From Candidatus Accumulibacter regalis (GTDB lineage: Bacteria > Pseudomonadota > Gammaproteobacteria > Burkholderiales > Rhodocyclaceae), in assembly GCA_000585075.1 (NCBI GenBank), contig JEMY01000044.1, positions 37,400-101,399 on the forward strand: a stretch of DNA of 64,000 nucleotides, in the 5' to 3' direction. The position numbers were made by a program, and so were the translations under genes. Position 1 is the first letter of the stretch. The number at the start of each line of letters is the position of its first letter. This document shows positions 46,735 through 55,131 of the stretch, piece by piece. The notes under the pieces were generated by a model, which had not been told where the DNA came from, ran no database searches, and saw nothing but the letters and a program-made list of their open reading frames with translations.

Positions 46735-47768
46735 ATGAGGCGAACTCACCCATCCAACGGCCGCTCGGCCCGTTGATGATCGACATTGCCGGGCTTGGCC
46801 TGTCAGAGCTCGAACGCCAGCGTCTGTGTCATCCACTGGTCGGCGGTCTGATTCTTTTTTCCCGCAACTACCAATCGCCAGAGCAGCTCGAACAGCTGAC
46901 CAGCGAAGTCCACGCCCTGCGCGAACCGGCACTGCCGATCGCCATCGACCACGAAGGGGGCCGGGTGCAGCGCTGCCGGCACGGCTTCACGCCCCTGCCG
47001 GCGATGCGCCGTCTCGGCGAGTTGTGGGAGCGCGACCCGCGGGCTGCGCTGACGGCAGCCGGCGAGCTGGCTTATGTTCTCGCTGGCGAACTGCGTGCGC
47101 GCGGCGTCGATCTGTCGTTTACGCCGGTACTCGATCTCGACTGGGGGAGAAGTAGCGTCATCGGTGATCGTTCCCTGCATGGCGACCCGGCGGTTGTTGT
47201 CGAGCTGGCGGCGGCGTTCATCGCCGGATTGCGCAGTGCCGGCATGGCCGCCTGTGGCAAGCACTTTCCCGGGCACGGCTGGGTCGAGGCCGATTCGCAC
47301 GTCGACCTGCCCGTTGACACGCGTCGGCTGGACGAGCTGGCGCCCGACCTCGAACCGTACCGGCGCTTGCCGCTCGATGCGGTGATGCCGGCGCACGTGA
47401 TCTACCCGCAGGTCGATTCCCGCCCGGCGGGCTTCTCGCCGGTCTGGATACGTCTGCTACGCGAGGAACTGGGTTTCGACGGGGTGATCTTCAGCGATGA
47501 TCTGTCGATGGCCGGGGCCAGCGTCGCTGGCGACATCGTCGCGCGTTGCACGGCCGCCTGGGACGCCGGTTGCGACATGTTGCTGGTGTGCAATACGCCG
47601 GAATCGGTCGGCGACCTGCTGGCCCGCTGGCGACCGGTCGCCGACCCGCAGCGCGCCGCACGGGTCGAGCGCCTGTCCCCGCTGACCCGGGCCGTCGATT
47701 GGACCAGCCTGCAGCAGGAAGACGTTTATCAGGCCGGGATCAAGGCCGCGCGAGAACTGTCGGCCTGA
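46731..47768 (+). CDS. nagZ: beta-N-acetylhexosaminidase NagZ
   Basis: A 345-residue GH3 enzyme of peptidoglycan recycling that removes GlcNAc from muropeptides. The signature is CGKHFPGHGWVEADSHVDLP, with the catalytic His dyad; DHEGGRVQRCRHGFTPLP and SDDLSMAGA, containing the nucleophile Asp, are typical. It is the last gene of recO-pdxJ-acpS-nagZ, and overlaps acpS by 4 bp. Converges on efp. Confidence 0.95.
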   Translation: MNEANSPIQRPLGPLMIDIAGLGLSELERQRLCHPLVGGLILFSRNYQSPEQLEQLTSEVHALREPALPIAIDHEGGRVQRCRHGFTPLPAMRRLGELWERDPRAALTAAGELAYVLAGELRARGVDLSFTPVLDLDWGRSSVIGDRSLHGDPAVVVELAAAFIAGLRSAGMAACGKHFPGHGWVEADSHVDLPVDTRRLDELAPDLEPYRRLPLDAVMPAHVIYPQVDSRPAGFSPVWIRLLREELGFDGVIFSDDLSMAGASVAGDIVARCTAAWDAGCDMLLVCNTPESVGDLLARWRPVADPQRAARVERLSPLTRAVDWTSLQQEDVYQAGIKAARELSA

Positions 47769-47835
47769 GGAAGAGAACGGGCAGCCGAGGCGGGGGCCTC
47801 TCGCCGATGGCAAGCGGTCGCCGCGTGGCGGATGG

Positions 47836-48393
47836 CTAGCGAACGCGGGAGCGGTATTCGTTGGAGCGGGTGTCGATATCGATCTTGTCGCCGATCTCGA
47901 CGAAAGCGGGGACCGGCAGCTCGAAACCGGTGGCCAGACGGGCCGGTTTCATGACCTTCCCCGAGGTGTCACCTTTCACTGCCGGCTCGGTATACACGAC
48001 TTCGCGAACGACGCTGCTCGGCAGGTCGACCGAGATCGCCTTGTTGTTGTAGAAGACTGCCTCGCAGGCCATACCATCTTCGAGATAGTTGAGCGCGTCG
48101 CTCATGCAGTCGGCTTCGATTTCATACTGGTTGTACTCGGCGTCCATGAAAACGTAGAGCGGATCGGCGAAGTACGAGTAGCTGACTTCCTTGCGCTCGA
48201 GCTGGATGACGTCGAACTTGTCGTCGGCGCGATAGACGGTTTCGCTGGGGGAGTCGGTGAGCAGATTCTTCATCTTCATCTTGACCACCGATGCGTTGCG
48301 ACCGGATTTGACGTACTCGGTCTTCAGAACCACCATCGGGTCATTGCCGACCATGAAGACATTGCCGGCGCGAAGCTCTTGTGCTGTTTTCAT
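47836..48393 (-). CDS. efp: elongation factor P, Arg32 type
   Basis: A 185-residue EF-P, which rescues ribosomes stalled at proline stretches. Three domains are present; the tip loop reads KSGRNASV with Arg32 at the modification site (Lys in E. coli). Arg32 is the EarP type, where rhamnose is attached to arginine. The earP gene lies just upstream on the same strand, so modifier and substrate are co-encoded. Start ATG at 48393, 36 bp after the earP stop. Confidence 0.96.
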   Translation of the reverse strand: MKTAQELRAGNVFMVGNDPMVVLKTEYVKSGRNASVVKMKMKNLLTDSPSETVYRADDKFDVIQLERKEVSYSYFADPLYVFMDAEYNQYEIEADCMSDALNYLEDGMACEAVFYNNKAISVDLPSSVVREVVYTEPAVKGDTSGKVMKPARLATGFELPVPAFVEIGDKIDIDTRSNEYRSRVR

Positions 48394-48429
48394 AGCGCAT
48401 TCCAGAAAACGGTTGGGGAAAACCCAAAA

Positions 48430-49581
48430 TTATAGCCTGGAACGGGCAAAGCGCAGCAGGCGAGTGCTCAAATCATCCTCTCTTGCGAGTGCCTTTTGCC
48501 ACCGTCGCGCGTGCTCGCGCAGCGTCGGCAGACACAACGCGAAGTTCTGCCAGTGCGCGCCGTCGACGTGCCCCACATTCCACGCCTGCCAGAATTCGCG
48601 CACGGCGGTCGCGCTCACTGCGGGCAGGTCGGTACAGTAGAGGTCCAGGAAAGCGTCGAGCTTGGCAAGATGGGCGCCCTCGTGCTGCGGGTAGATGTGC
48701 CAGACCATTGACCGCGCTGCCCATTGCGCCCGCACGAAGGAATCCTCGCCGCGGACGAAATTGACGTCGCAGAGCCACAGCAGGTGGTCGTAAGCGCTCT
48801 GTTCGAGGAAGGGAAGGAGGCGGAGTTCAAGCACGCCGCGGCGCACGACATCGCCGGCCCGGAGCGGGTGGCCGGCGTAGCTTTCGATCGCCTTCAGTGG
48901 GCGCGAGAGTGGCGCCAGGCAGCAGACAGGCGTCTGCGCGTCCTGCCAAAGCCGCAGCAGTTCGCCGATGGCTGGATTCTCATAGGCGAACAGCGACACC
49001 AGCAGGCTGCCCGCAGGCGGTGGCCCACCGCCCGCCTGGCGCCAGAAGGCGGTGTGTTGGTCGGGGCTGGCGGCGAACTGCTGGCGGCGGGCGAGAAGGT
49101 CGTGCTCGCGCAGCAGACCGCCGGTGTCGCGGGTGAATCCGGGAAAGAAGAAGAACTTCTTGAGCGGCAGTCGCGGGTGCGGCGAGGGCAGCGCATGACA
49201 GCCAGCCACCCAGGCTTCGGCGCTCAGATAGTCGAGGTTGATCCAGACAGGGCGTGGCGATTGCTGCGCCATGGCGGCGATGAAAGCGTCGGGGATTCGG
49301 CAGGCGAAAGTTTCCAGGACCACCGCCGCAGGGGGCCAGGCGACGAAAGGCGCTTCCCAGCGGCGGACTTCCACCCCGTGCAACTCCTGGATCGACAGCA
49401 CTGGGTCCGCTTCCGGAAGCAGCGCCCGGAAGGTCTCCATGTCATCGACCCACAGGCGCACGTGCAGCTGCCAGTCGCTGGTCAACTGCCTGGCCAGGCG
49501 CCAGCAGACGCCAACGTCGCCGAAATTGTCGATGACCTTGCAGAAGATATCCCAGTCGGGTCGAGTAACGCTGTTCGGCAT
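48430..49581 (-). CDS. earP: EF-P arginine 32 rhamnosyltransferase EarP
   Basis: A 383-residue GT104 enzyme (formerly DUF2331) that moves rhamnose from TDP-rhamnose to Arg32 of EF-P. The start CKVIDNFGDVGVCWRLARQL contains Asp18 and Asp22, at the spacing of the catalytic Asp pair; RGEDSFVRAQWAARSMVWHIYPQ holds the nucleotide-sugar-binding Glu region. Position directly upstream of efp is diagnostic. TDP-rhamnose synthesis genes are not in the window. It diverges from uvrC. Confidence 0.95.
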   Translation of the reverse strand: MPNSVTRPDWDIFCKVIDNFGDVGVCWRLARQLTSDWQLHVRLWVDDMETFRALLPEADPVLSIQELHGVEVRRWEAPFVAWPPAAVVLETFACRIPDAFIAAMAQQSPRPVWINLDYLSAEAWVAGCHALPSPHPRLPLKKFFFFPGFTRDTGGLLREHDLLARRQQFAASPDQHTAFWRQAGGGPPPAGSLLVSLFAYENPAIGELLRLWQDAQTPVCCLAPLSRPLKAIESYAGHPLRAGDVVRRGVLELRLLPFLEQSAYDHLLWLCDVNFVRGEDSFVRAQWAARSMVWHIYPQHEGAHLAKLDAFLDLYCTDLPAVSATAVREFWQAWNVGHVDGAHWQNFALCLPTLREHARRWQKALAREDDLSTRLLRFARSRL

Positions 49582-49738
49582 GAGGGCGGGCGAGTGGGGC
49601 GAAGGCGCGCCGTGGGGCGCAGAAATGGGGGCTGTGGAAGCGGGGCGAGCGGGCGTGGTAACATCAAAAGTGCCGGGTTTTGCTACCTCTAGCCGCCCCT
49701 CGCCATCCTACGCCAGCCGGCGGCCGCCGCGAACGCCC

Positions 49739-51553
49739 ATGACCCCCTTCGACGCCAAACCTCTGCTGGCCACGCTGACCGAACTGCCCGGCGTCTATCG
49801 GATGATCGATGCCGGCGGCACGGTGCTCTACGTTGGCAAGGCAAAAAATCTCAGAAAACGCGTCGCTTCGTATTTTCGTGATCGCCACCCGAGTCCACGG
49901 ATCGCGCTGATGGTGGCGCAGGTTGCCGCTGTCGAGACGACGGTGACGCGATCGGAGGGCGAGGCACTGCTCCTCGAAAACAATCTCATCAAGAGCCTGG
50001 CGCCGCGCTACAACATCCTCTTTCGGGACGACAAGTCCTACCCCTACATCGTCCTGACGCGTGACCGCTACCAGCGTCTGGGCTTCTTTCGCGGCGCGAC
50101 CGACAGGCGGGCCGACTATTTCGGTCCCTTTCCCTCGTCGCAGGCCGTGCGCGAGAGCATTCATCTGCTGCAGAAGATGTTTCGCCTGCGCACCTGCGAG
50201 AATGCGGTGTTCAACAACCGCTCGCGGCCGTGTCTGCTGTACCAGATCAACCGCTGTTCGGGGCCTTGCGTCGACCTGGTGGCGCCCGAGCGTTATGCGG
50301 AGGACGTCGAGATGGCAACGATGTTCCTGCAGGGGCGCCAGCAGGATGTGATCGGACGCCTGTCGGCGGCCATGGATCAGGCGGCGGGAAAACTAGCTTT
50401 CGAACAGGCGGCGATCTGCCGCGATCAGATACAGTCCCTGCGGCAGGTACAGGAAAAGCAGTACGTGGAGAGCGGCAGGGGCGGCGATGTCGACGTCGTC
50501 GTCGCCATTGAGGAAGCGGGCACGCTGTGCGTCAATCTGGCGATGGTTCGCGGTGGGCGCCATCTCGGCGACAGGCCGCAGTTTCCCCGCAACTCGGCGG
50601 ATTCGTCGCCACGCGAAGCGCTGAGCGCATTTCTTGCGCAGCACTACGCTGTGCACCCCATTCCGTCGCGCGTGCTCGTAAACCTGCCGCCAGGCGATGA
50701 CGAGCTTGCCGACTGGCTCGGCGAAACGGCCGGTCGGCCGGTCAAGGTCGCCCAGCCACGGCTGACGGTGCAGCGCATCTGGGTGGAAATGGCCGAGCAG
50801 AACGCCCGTCTGGCGATCGGTGCGCGGAACAGCGCGCTGTGCCGGCAGGGCGATCGTCTTGAAGCGCTCTGCGAGGTACTGGACCTTGACGTCGAGGACG
50901 GTAAGGAAGCGCGTATCGAGTGCTTCGACATCAGCCATACGCAGGGCGAGGCGACGGTCGCTGCCTGCGTCGTCTATCAGGGGAGCGGCATGCGAAAGAC
51001 GGACTACCGTCGCTTCAATATTGACGGTATCCAGGCCGGCGACGACTGCGCGGCGATTCGCCAGGCGGTCTTGCGGCGCTACGCCAAGCTACTAACCACT
51101 GACGGTGCCGTACCCACGCTGATCCTGATCGACGGTGGTCGCGGCCAGGTCGGCTCGGCGTTATCGGCACTCAAGGAGCTTGCTCTGGCGGATCTGCCCT
51201 TGTTGGGTGTTGCCAAGGGAGAGGCGCGCAAGCCGGGACGGGAAACGCTGATATTCGCGGATGGCCGCGAGCCGTTACAATTACCGTCTGAGCATCCCGC
51301 GCTGCATCTGATCCAGGAGGTCCGCGACGAGGCGCATCGTTTCGCCGTTTCCGGCCATCGCGCCAGGCGCGGCAAGACGGCGCAGTCGTCGCGACTTGAA
51401 GAAATCGGCGGCATCGGGCCCAAGCGTCGCAAGGGGCTGATTTCGCGTTTTGGCGGTTTGCAGGGTATTGCCGATGCCGGGGTCGACCAACTGACCGCCG
51501 TCCCAGGGATCAGCCGAGAGCTGGCCGAGAAAATTTACGCAGCGTTGCACTGA
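49739..51553 (+). CDS. uvrC: excinuclease ABC subunit C
   Basis: A 604-residue nuclease of nucleotide excision repair. The N-terminal GIY-YIG domain (LPGVYRMIDAGGTVLYVGKAKNLRKRVASYF) cuts 3' of the lesion; the UVR domain for UvrB is near residues 200-240; the RNase-H-like domain (ARIECFDISHTQGEATVAACV, with Asp) cuts 5'; and the tandem HhH ends the protein (IGGIGPKRRKGLISRFGGL). The frame is open 167 codons upstream, but the family start is the ATG at 49739. pgsA follows with a TGATG overlap. Confidence 0.95.
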   Translation: MTPFDAKPLLATLTELPGVYRMIDAGGTVLYVGKAKNLRKRVASYFRDRHPSPRIALMVAQVAAVETTVTRSEGEALLLENNLIKSLAPRYNILFRDDKSYPYIVLTRDRYQRLGFFRGATDRRADYFGPFPSSQAVRESIHLLQKMFRLRTCENAVFNNRSRPCLLYQINRCSGPCVDLVAPERYAEDVEMATMFLQGRQQDVIGRLSAAMDQAAGKLAFEQAAICRDQIQSLRQVQEKQYVESGRGGDVDVVVAIEEAGTLCVNLAMVRGGRHLGDRPQFPRNSADSSPREALSAFLAQHYAVHPIPSRVLVNLPPGDDELADWLGETAGRPVKVAQPRLTVQRIWVEMAEQNARLAIGARNSALCRQGDRLEALCEVLDLDVEDGKEARIECFDISHTQGEATVAACVVYQGSGMRKTDYRRFNIDGIQAGDDCAAIRQAVLRRYAKLLTTDGAVPTLILIDGGRGQVGSALSALKELALADLPLLGVAKGEARKPGRETLIFADGREPLQLPSEHPALHLIQEVRDEAHRFAVSGHRARRGKTAQSSRLEEIGGIGPKRRKGLISRFGGLQGIADAGVDQLTAVPGISRELAEKIYAALH

Positions 51554-52131
51554 TGCCACTGAACATACCGATTTTGCTGACCTGGCTACGGATCATCCTG
51601 ATCCCGCTGCTGATCGCCATCTACTACGTTCCCGAGTCCTGGGTGCAGTTCGTCGGGCGCGATCCGGCGGCGACAGTCGTCTTCGTGGTCGCTGCGGTCA
51701 CCGACTGGCTTGACGGCTATCTGGCGCGTCGCTGGCAGCAAACCTCGGCTTTCGGCGCCTTCCTCGACCCGGTCGCCGACAAGTTGATGGTCGCCGCCGC
51801 GCTGATCGTGCTCGTGCAACTGGGGCGGCTCGACGCCATCCTGGCAGCGATCATCATCGGCCGCGAGATTACCATTTCCGCCCTGCGCGAATGGATGGCG
51901 CAGATCGGCGCCCACCGCAGCATCGCCGTTTCGATGATCGGCAAGATCAAGACCACCGCCCAGATGATGGCCATTCCCTTTCTGCTCTATCACGCGCCGC
52001 TCAAGGGCTTAGACGTCTTCCAGGCCGGTACCTGGCTGATCTACGTCGCCGCCGTACTCACCCTGTGGTCGATGGGCTACTACATGCGCATGGCCTGGCC
52101 GCACCTGATCGAAGAGGACAGAAAGCGTTAG
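51553..52131 (+). CDS. pgsA: CDP-diacylglycerol-glycerol-3-phosphate 3-phosphatidyltransferase
   Basis: A 192-residue membrane enzyme that makes phosphatidylglycerol phosphate, the first step to PG and cardiolipin. The CDP-alcohol phosphotransferase motif is DGYLARRWQQTSAFGAFLDPVADKL. Four to five TM segments. The ATG overlaps the uvrC stop (TGATG). Two tRNA genes follow, the usual betaproteobacterial order. Confidence 0.95.
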   Translation: MPLNIPILLTWLRIILIPLLIAIYYVPESWVQFVGRDPAATVVFVVAAVTDWLDGYLARRWQQTSAFGAFLDPVADKLMVAAALIVLVQLGRLDAILAAIIIGREITISALREWMAQIGAHRSIAVSMIGKIKTTAQMMAIPFLLYHAPLKGLDVFQAGTWLIYVAAVLTLWSMGYYMRMAWPHLIEEDRKR

Positions 52132-52191
52132 CCGCGAATGCGATAGCGTGGCCAGGGCACCTGCGGTGACGCGCGGATTGTGCTCCAGGCA

Positions 52192-52219
52192 TTGACAGGT
52201 TCGGGCAGGCCTTTATAAT
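52192..52219 (+). promoter_or_regulatory. consensus sigma-70 promoter for the tRNA pair
   Basis: Perfect TTGACA (52192-52197) and perfect TATAAT (52214-52219) with a 16-bp spacer. Transcription would start near 52226, nine bases before tRNA-Gly. Confidence 0.88.
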
Positions 52220-52234
52220 GCGCCTTCGCTTCAT

Positions 52235-52310
52235 GCGGGAGTAGCTCAGTTGGTAGAGCGATACCTTGCCAAGGTATAGGTCGAGAGTTCGAGACTCTTC
52301 TCCCGCTCCA
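52235..52310 (+). tRNA. tRNA-Gly(GCC)
   Basis: 76 nt including the encoded CCA. The acceptor stem GCGGGAG pairs with CTCCCGC; the anticodon GCC is at 52268-52270 in the loop TTGCCAA; the T-arm contains GTTCGAGAC. A consensus promoter lies just before it and tRNA-Cys 62 bp after. Confidence 0.97.
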
Positions 52311-52372
52311 CATTCCTGCCGAGTGGCCAGTTTTTCCGCCCTCAACGGCAGTTCCTGCCATCAGGCAGGCAC

Positions 52373-52446
52373 GGCGCGATAGCAAAGCGGTTATGCACCG
52401 GATTGCAAATCCGTTCAGCCCGGTTCGACTCCGGGTCGCGCCTCCA
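52373..52446 (+). tRNA. tRNA-Cys(GCA)
   Basis: 74 nt including CCA. The acceptor stem GGCGCGA pairs with TCGCGCC; the anticodon GCA is at 52405-52407; the T-arm has GGTTCGACTCC. It marks the end of the conserved core in this window; accessory sequence starts right after it. Confidence 0.97.
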
Positions 52447-52523
52447 TAACAAGATAAATAAAATCAATAAATTGAAAGTTTTCCCCAAGGACAATTTGGT
52501 GCCCTTGGTGCTTGAAATCGGTT

Positions 52524-52566
52524 GGTAGCCGCTTCATGCTACCTCGCCCGGGTAGCGGTGCTATCC
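52524..52566 (+). other. stacked, mutually exclusive hairpins
   Basis: Four segments alternate: GGTAGC (52524-52529), GCTACC (52538-52543), GGTAGC (52551-52556) and GCTATC (52560-52565). Segments 1-2, 2-3 or 3-4 can pair (the last with one G-U; G and C flanks extend it to 7 bp). No U-tract follows. Confidence 0.5.
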
Positions 52567-52693
52567 AACAAGCGGATCGTGCGGGGCGTGTAGCTGAGTG
52601 TAATTGCGCTCCTCATGGCGTCCATCGAAAAACGTGGGGGAGCGCTTCCAGCTGCGTGTGAAGCAAAAGCTGCTTCCGCACCCGTTTTTTTTG

Positions 52694-52867
52694 GCCGCTT
52701 GCGCCGCTGGAAAATTAGTGCCAAGGGCTCACGCGAGCTGCCATGGTGTGTTCTTATTCGATGGCCTGTTGTACGGCCAGGTAACACGGGCCCCGCCCGT
52801 AGCGGCAATACCGCTACAAGGAAGTTCTTCCATCGAGCGTGACGGTGCGCCATCCGCTCCCGGTCAC
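52694..52867 (+). repeat. direct repeat, copy A (downstream end of the DUF3604-PPIase-HupE operon)
   Basis: A 174-bp copy of a sequence found again at 57483-57647 in the same orientation. Perfectly shared blocks are 52756-52781 = 57533-57558 (26 bp) and 52836-52866 = 57616-57646 (31 bp); smaller blocks and indels lie between. It contains a perfect inverted repeat GTAGCGG-caata-CCGCTAC at 52799-52817 that is not kept in copy B. Confidence 0.88.
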
Positions 52868-52995
52868 CTGCTCTCCATCACGCTGCGTGGCCAGAAAACC
52901 ACCACACACCATCACGGACAGTGACCGTATTCACAATTAGCTCGGGTGTGCAATCGACGTATCGGTAGCGTGGGCCGTAGCTCTCGAGTTCCGCG

Positions 52996-54015
52996 CTAAA
53001 AAGTAGCCAGCCGCTGGATCAGCCAGAACGCACCGAGCGAGCCGATCGCATAGGCAGGCAGCAGCTCGGCGCGCGGCGGCATGCGCTTCAGGAACGCGCG
53101 AGCTGTGCGAATCAAGAGCAACACCACGGCGACGAACGCCAGCTGACCCAGCTCGACACCGATATTGAACAACAACAAGGCGAGCGGTACGTCGCCGGGC
53201 GGCAGACCTGCGTGCGACAGAGCGCTGGCGAAGCCGAAGCCATGCAGCAGGCCGAAGGCGAAAGCGACGACCCAGGGGTGGCGAATGCTAAAACTGGTCC
53301 CGCCCCGGCGTGCCTTGATGATTTCCAGGCCGAGAAACACGATCGACAACGCGATGGCGGCCTCGATCGGCGGCCCCGGAGGCTGCACGTAGCCCAGAGC
53401 TGCCGCGGCCAGGGTAATACTGTGGGCGATGGTAAAGGCAGTAACCGTTTTCACCAGCATCCAGCCGGTACTGACAAGCAACAACAAGCCCAGCACAAAC
53501 AGCAAATGGTCCGGCCCCGATAGGATGTGATACATGCCCTGCCACAGGAAATCTCCCACCAGCGACAGCACGTCTGGAGACGCCTCGATGGTCACCCAGG
53601 GTTCCGATGGCCTGGCGATCACCATCCAGCTGCGCCCATCCAGCAGTTTTACCTTGACCACGACATCGGTGATCGTGTACTGCAGGCCGGGGAATTCAAT
53701 GCGCTTGCCGCCAAGGCCTTCGGGACCGGCATCGATCCGGCGCCGTTCGAGCCGCGAATCGGCAAGCTCCATGATCACGGGGTCCTGCAAATTTCTCGCG
53801 TTGTCCGGCACCTGCAGCACGACCGGCAAACGCTGGCCGGCTTTCACAGGGGTGCGCCAAACCATGCTGTATTGCCCGGGCGCCGTCTCGTCTATTTTCA
53901 GATAGGCTGGACGGGACTCGTGCGCCATCGCGACCGGTATGGCCGCAGCCCAGACCACTAGGCCGGCGAGGAGCCAGGCAGCGACGTACCAGAAATGGCT
54001 CAATGAACGATTCAA
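52996..54015 (-). CDS. HupE/UreJ-family membrane protein
   Basis: A 339-residue protein: an N-terminal signal/TM (WYVAAWLLAGLVVWAAAIPVAMA), an extracytoplasmic beta-rich domain (residues about 35-155), then six or so TM helices with the HupE/UreJ signatures GPDHLLFVLGLLLL, FTIAHSITLAAAALGY, FGLLHGFGFASAL and LLFNIGVELGQLAFV. His residues in TM helices suggest metal (Ni or other) handling, but no hydrogenase or urease genes are here, so this role is open. The start is TTG 54015, overlapping the TGA of the PPIase gene by 4 bp (TTGA). Last gene of the operon. Confidence 0.8.
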   Translation of the reverse strand: MNRSLSHFWYVAAWLLAGLVVWAAAIPVAMAHESRPAYLKIDETAPGQYSMVWRTPVKAGQRLPVVLQVPDNARNLQDPVIMELADSRLERRRIDAGPEGLGGKRIEFPGLQYTITDVVVKVKLLDGRSWMVIARPSEPWVTIEASPDVLSLVGDFLWQGMYHILSGPDHLLFVLGLLLLVSTGWMLVKTVTAFTIAHSITLAAAALGYVQPPGPPIEAAIALSIVFLGLEIIKARRGGTSFSIRHPWVVAFAFGLLHGFGFASALSHAGLPPGDVPLALLLFNIGVELGQLAFVAVVLLLIRTARAFLKRMPPRAELLPAYAIGSLGAFWLIQRLATF

Positions 54016-54947
54016 AGGGGCGCCCCCTTGCCTTGCGCAAGCGGCTCCGCGCCAACCGGCACTGCCTTGGTGTCCGCAACCGCTGCGCCATCGACGGACA
54101 CCGGTATCCGCAGGGTGTACTTGGCGCGCATCTCCTCGTAAGCCTTCCGCCACGCGACTTCCTTCTGGACACCGAGCCAGGCTGTCTTTACGTCCCGCTC
54201 TATCTCTTCGAAGGCCGGAACCCGGCCCGGAACAAGGGAGTCGACGTAGACCAGATGCCAGCCAAAGCCGGACTCGATCGGTCCTTGCCAGGAACCAGGC
54301 GCAAGCGCCTCGACAGCCACCGCGAATTGCGGCCCGAATTCCTTCGCCAGCGATACTGATGTCTGGTCGGCGTAGTAGCCTTGGTACATGAACCGGTCGG
54401 CGAGTGTTTCGGCAAGTTGCGAGTCCACCGCTTGTCCATCCAGCTCGGCCAGGGAGCGAACGGCGTCGTCGTAGGCCTTTGCGCCGCGAATGTCCGGAGA
54501 AAAATACAGATGCCGGAAGCTCAGCCGTTTCGGCATCGCGAACTTGTCGCTGTTCTCTGCGTACCAGGCCCGCAACTCCTCGGTGGTAGGCTCGTGGGCC
54601 GCCGCCAGATCCTCGGCGACGAACTGCATCTTCTGCGCCATCCGACGTTTCACGATCTCATCGTTCTTGTCGAGGCCCATGGCCAAAGCTTCCCGATAGA
54701 GGACCTCCTGGCGAACCTTGTTTTCGACCATGGCGGAAAATTCTTCTGGCGTTGGCGAGCGACGCCACTGCGACTCGTAGATCGTGTGCAATTGGGTGAG
54801 CTCCTCAAGCGTCAGCGCGATCTCGTAGGATGACCCTGCCTCTGCGTCAGGTTCCAGATACGCGTAACCGACAAACAGAACCGCACCGAGCACCATGAAA
54901 TGCAGCAGCGGTTCGCGCAGCAGGCGCTTGATCGAAATTGGATTCAC
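54012..54947 (-). CDS. membrane-anchored PpiC-type peptidyl-prolyl isomerase
   Basis: A 311-residue protein with one N-terminal TM (LLHFMVLGAVLFVGYAYLEP), a SurA-like chaperone region (LTLEELTQLHTIYESQWRRSPTPEEF, with EEFSAMVENKVRQEVLYREALAMGLD), and a parvulin-like region (FRHLYFSPDIRG to GPIESGFGWHLVYVDSLVPG). The rotamase core is divergent, so activity is not certain; a chaperone role for secreted partners is possible. The GTG start at 54947 is preferred (GGAAGAG upstream); a TTG at 54968 would add 7 residues. It lies between DUF3604 and HupE genes, and couples to hupE. Confidence 0.82.
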   Translation of the reverse strand: MNPISIKRLLREPLLHFMVLGAVLFVGYAYLEPDAEAGSSYEIALTLEELTQLHTIYESQWRRSPTPEEFSAMVENKVRQEVLYREALAMGLDKNDEIVKRRMAQKMQFVAEDLAAAHEPTTEELRAWYAENSDKFAMPKRLSFRHLYFSPDIRGAKAYDDAVRSLAELDGQAVDSQLAETLADRFMYQGYYADQTSVSLAKEFGPQFAVAVEALAPGSWQGPIESGFGWHLVYVDSLVPGRVPAFEEIERDVKTAWLGVQKEVAWRKAYEEMRAKYTLRIPVSVDGAAVADTKAVPVGAEPLAQGKGAPL

Positions 54948-55131
54948 AGACTCACTCTCTTCCCGCAAAAACGAAGGGCCCTTGCGGACCCTCCAGAATA
55001 CTTGGCCGAATCAGTTGCTCAATCGCTTCGTCTGAGCGATGCGGAAGGGCCGTAGCTGTCGGCCGCGCCAGAGATTACGCCGGGCTCGCTCACATGTCTT
55101 GCGACGCAACTCTGGATTGACCGCAACTGGA

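Larger units (their letters stand above)
52447..52995. other. non-coding region after tRNA-Cys at the start of the accessory region
   Basis: No credible gene is seen. The region holds stacked alternative hairpins built on GGTAGC/GCTACC at 52524-52566, a T-rich stretch (52685-52692) and copy A of a 170-bp direct repeat (52694-52867). A short frame across the repeat shares the sequence SSSIxRDGAPSAPGH with a frame in copy B, but this reflects the repeat and need not be a protein. Confidence 0.6.

Noticed and set aside
47769..47835. A terminator between nagZ and efp
   Set aside because: Only a 5-bp GAGGC/GCCTC stem with a G loop and no U-tract is present.
52604..52924. A small protein-coding gene in repeat copy A, and a similar frame at 57546-57815
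   Set aside because: The shared peptide follows from the repeated DNA, the frames differ outside it, and neither has a ribosome-binding site.
52996..54015. Nickel permease of a hydrogenase or urease cluster
   Set aside because: The HupE/UreJ signatures are clear, but no hydrogenase or urease genes are within the window, so the nickel role is not assigned.
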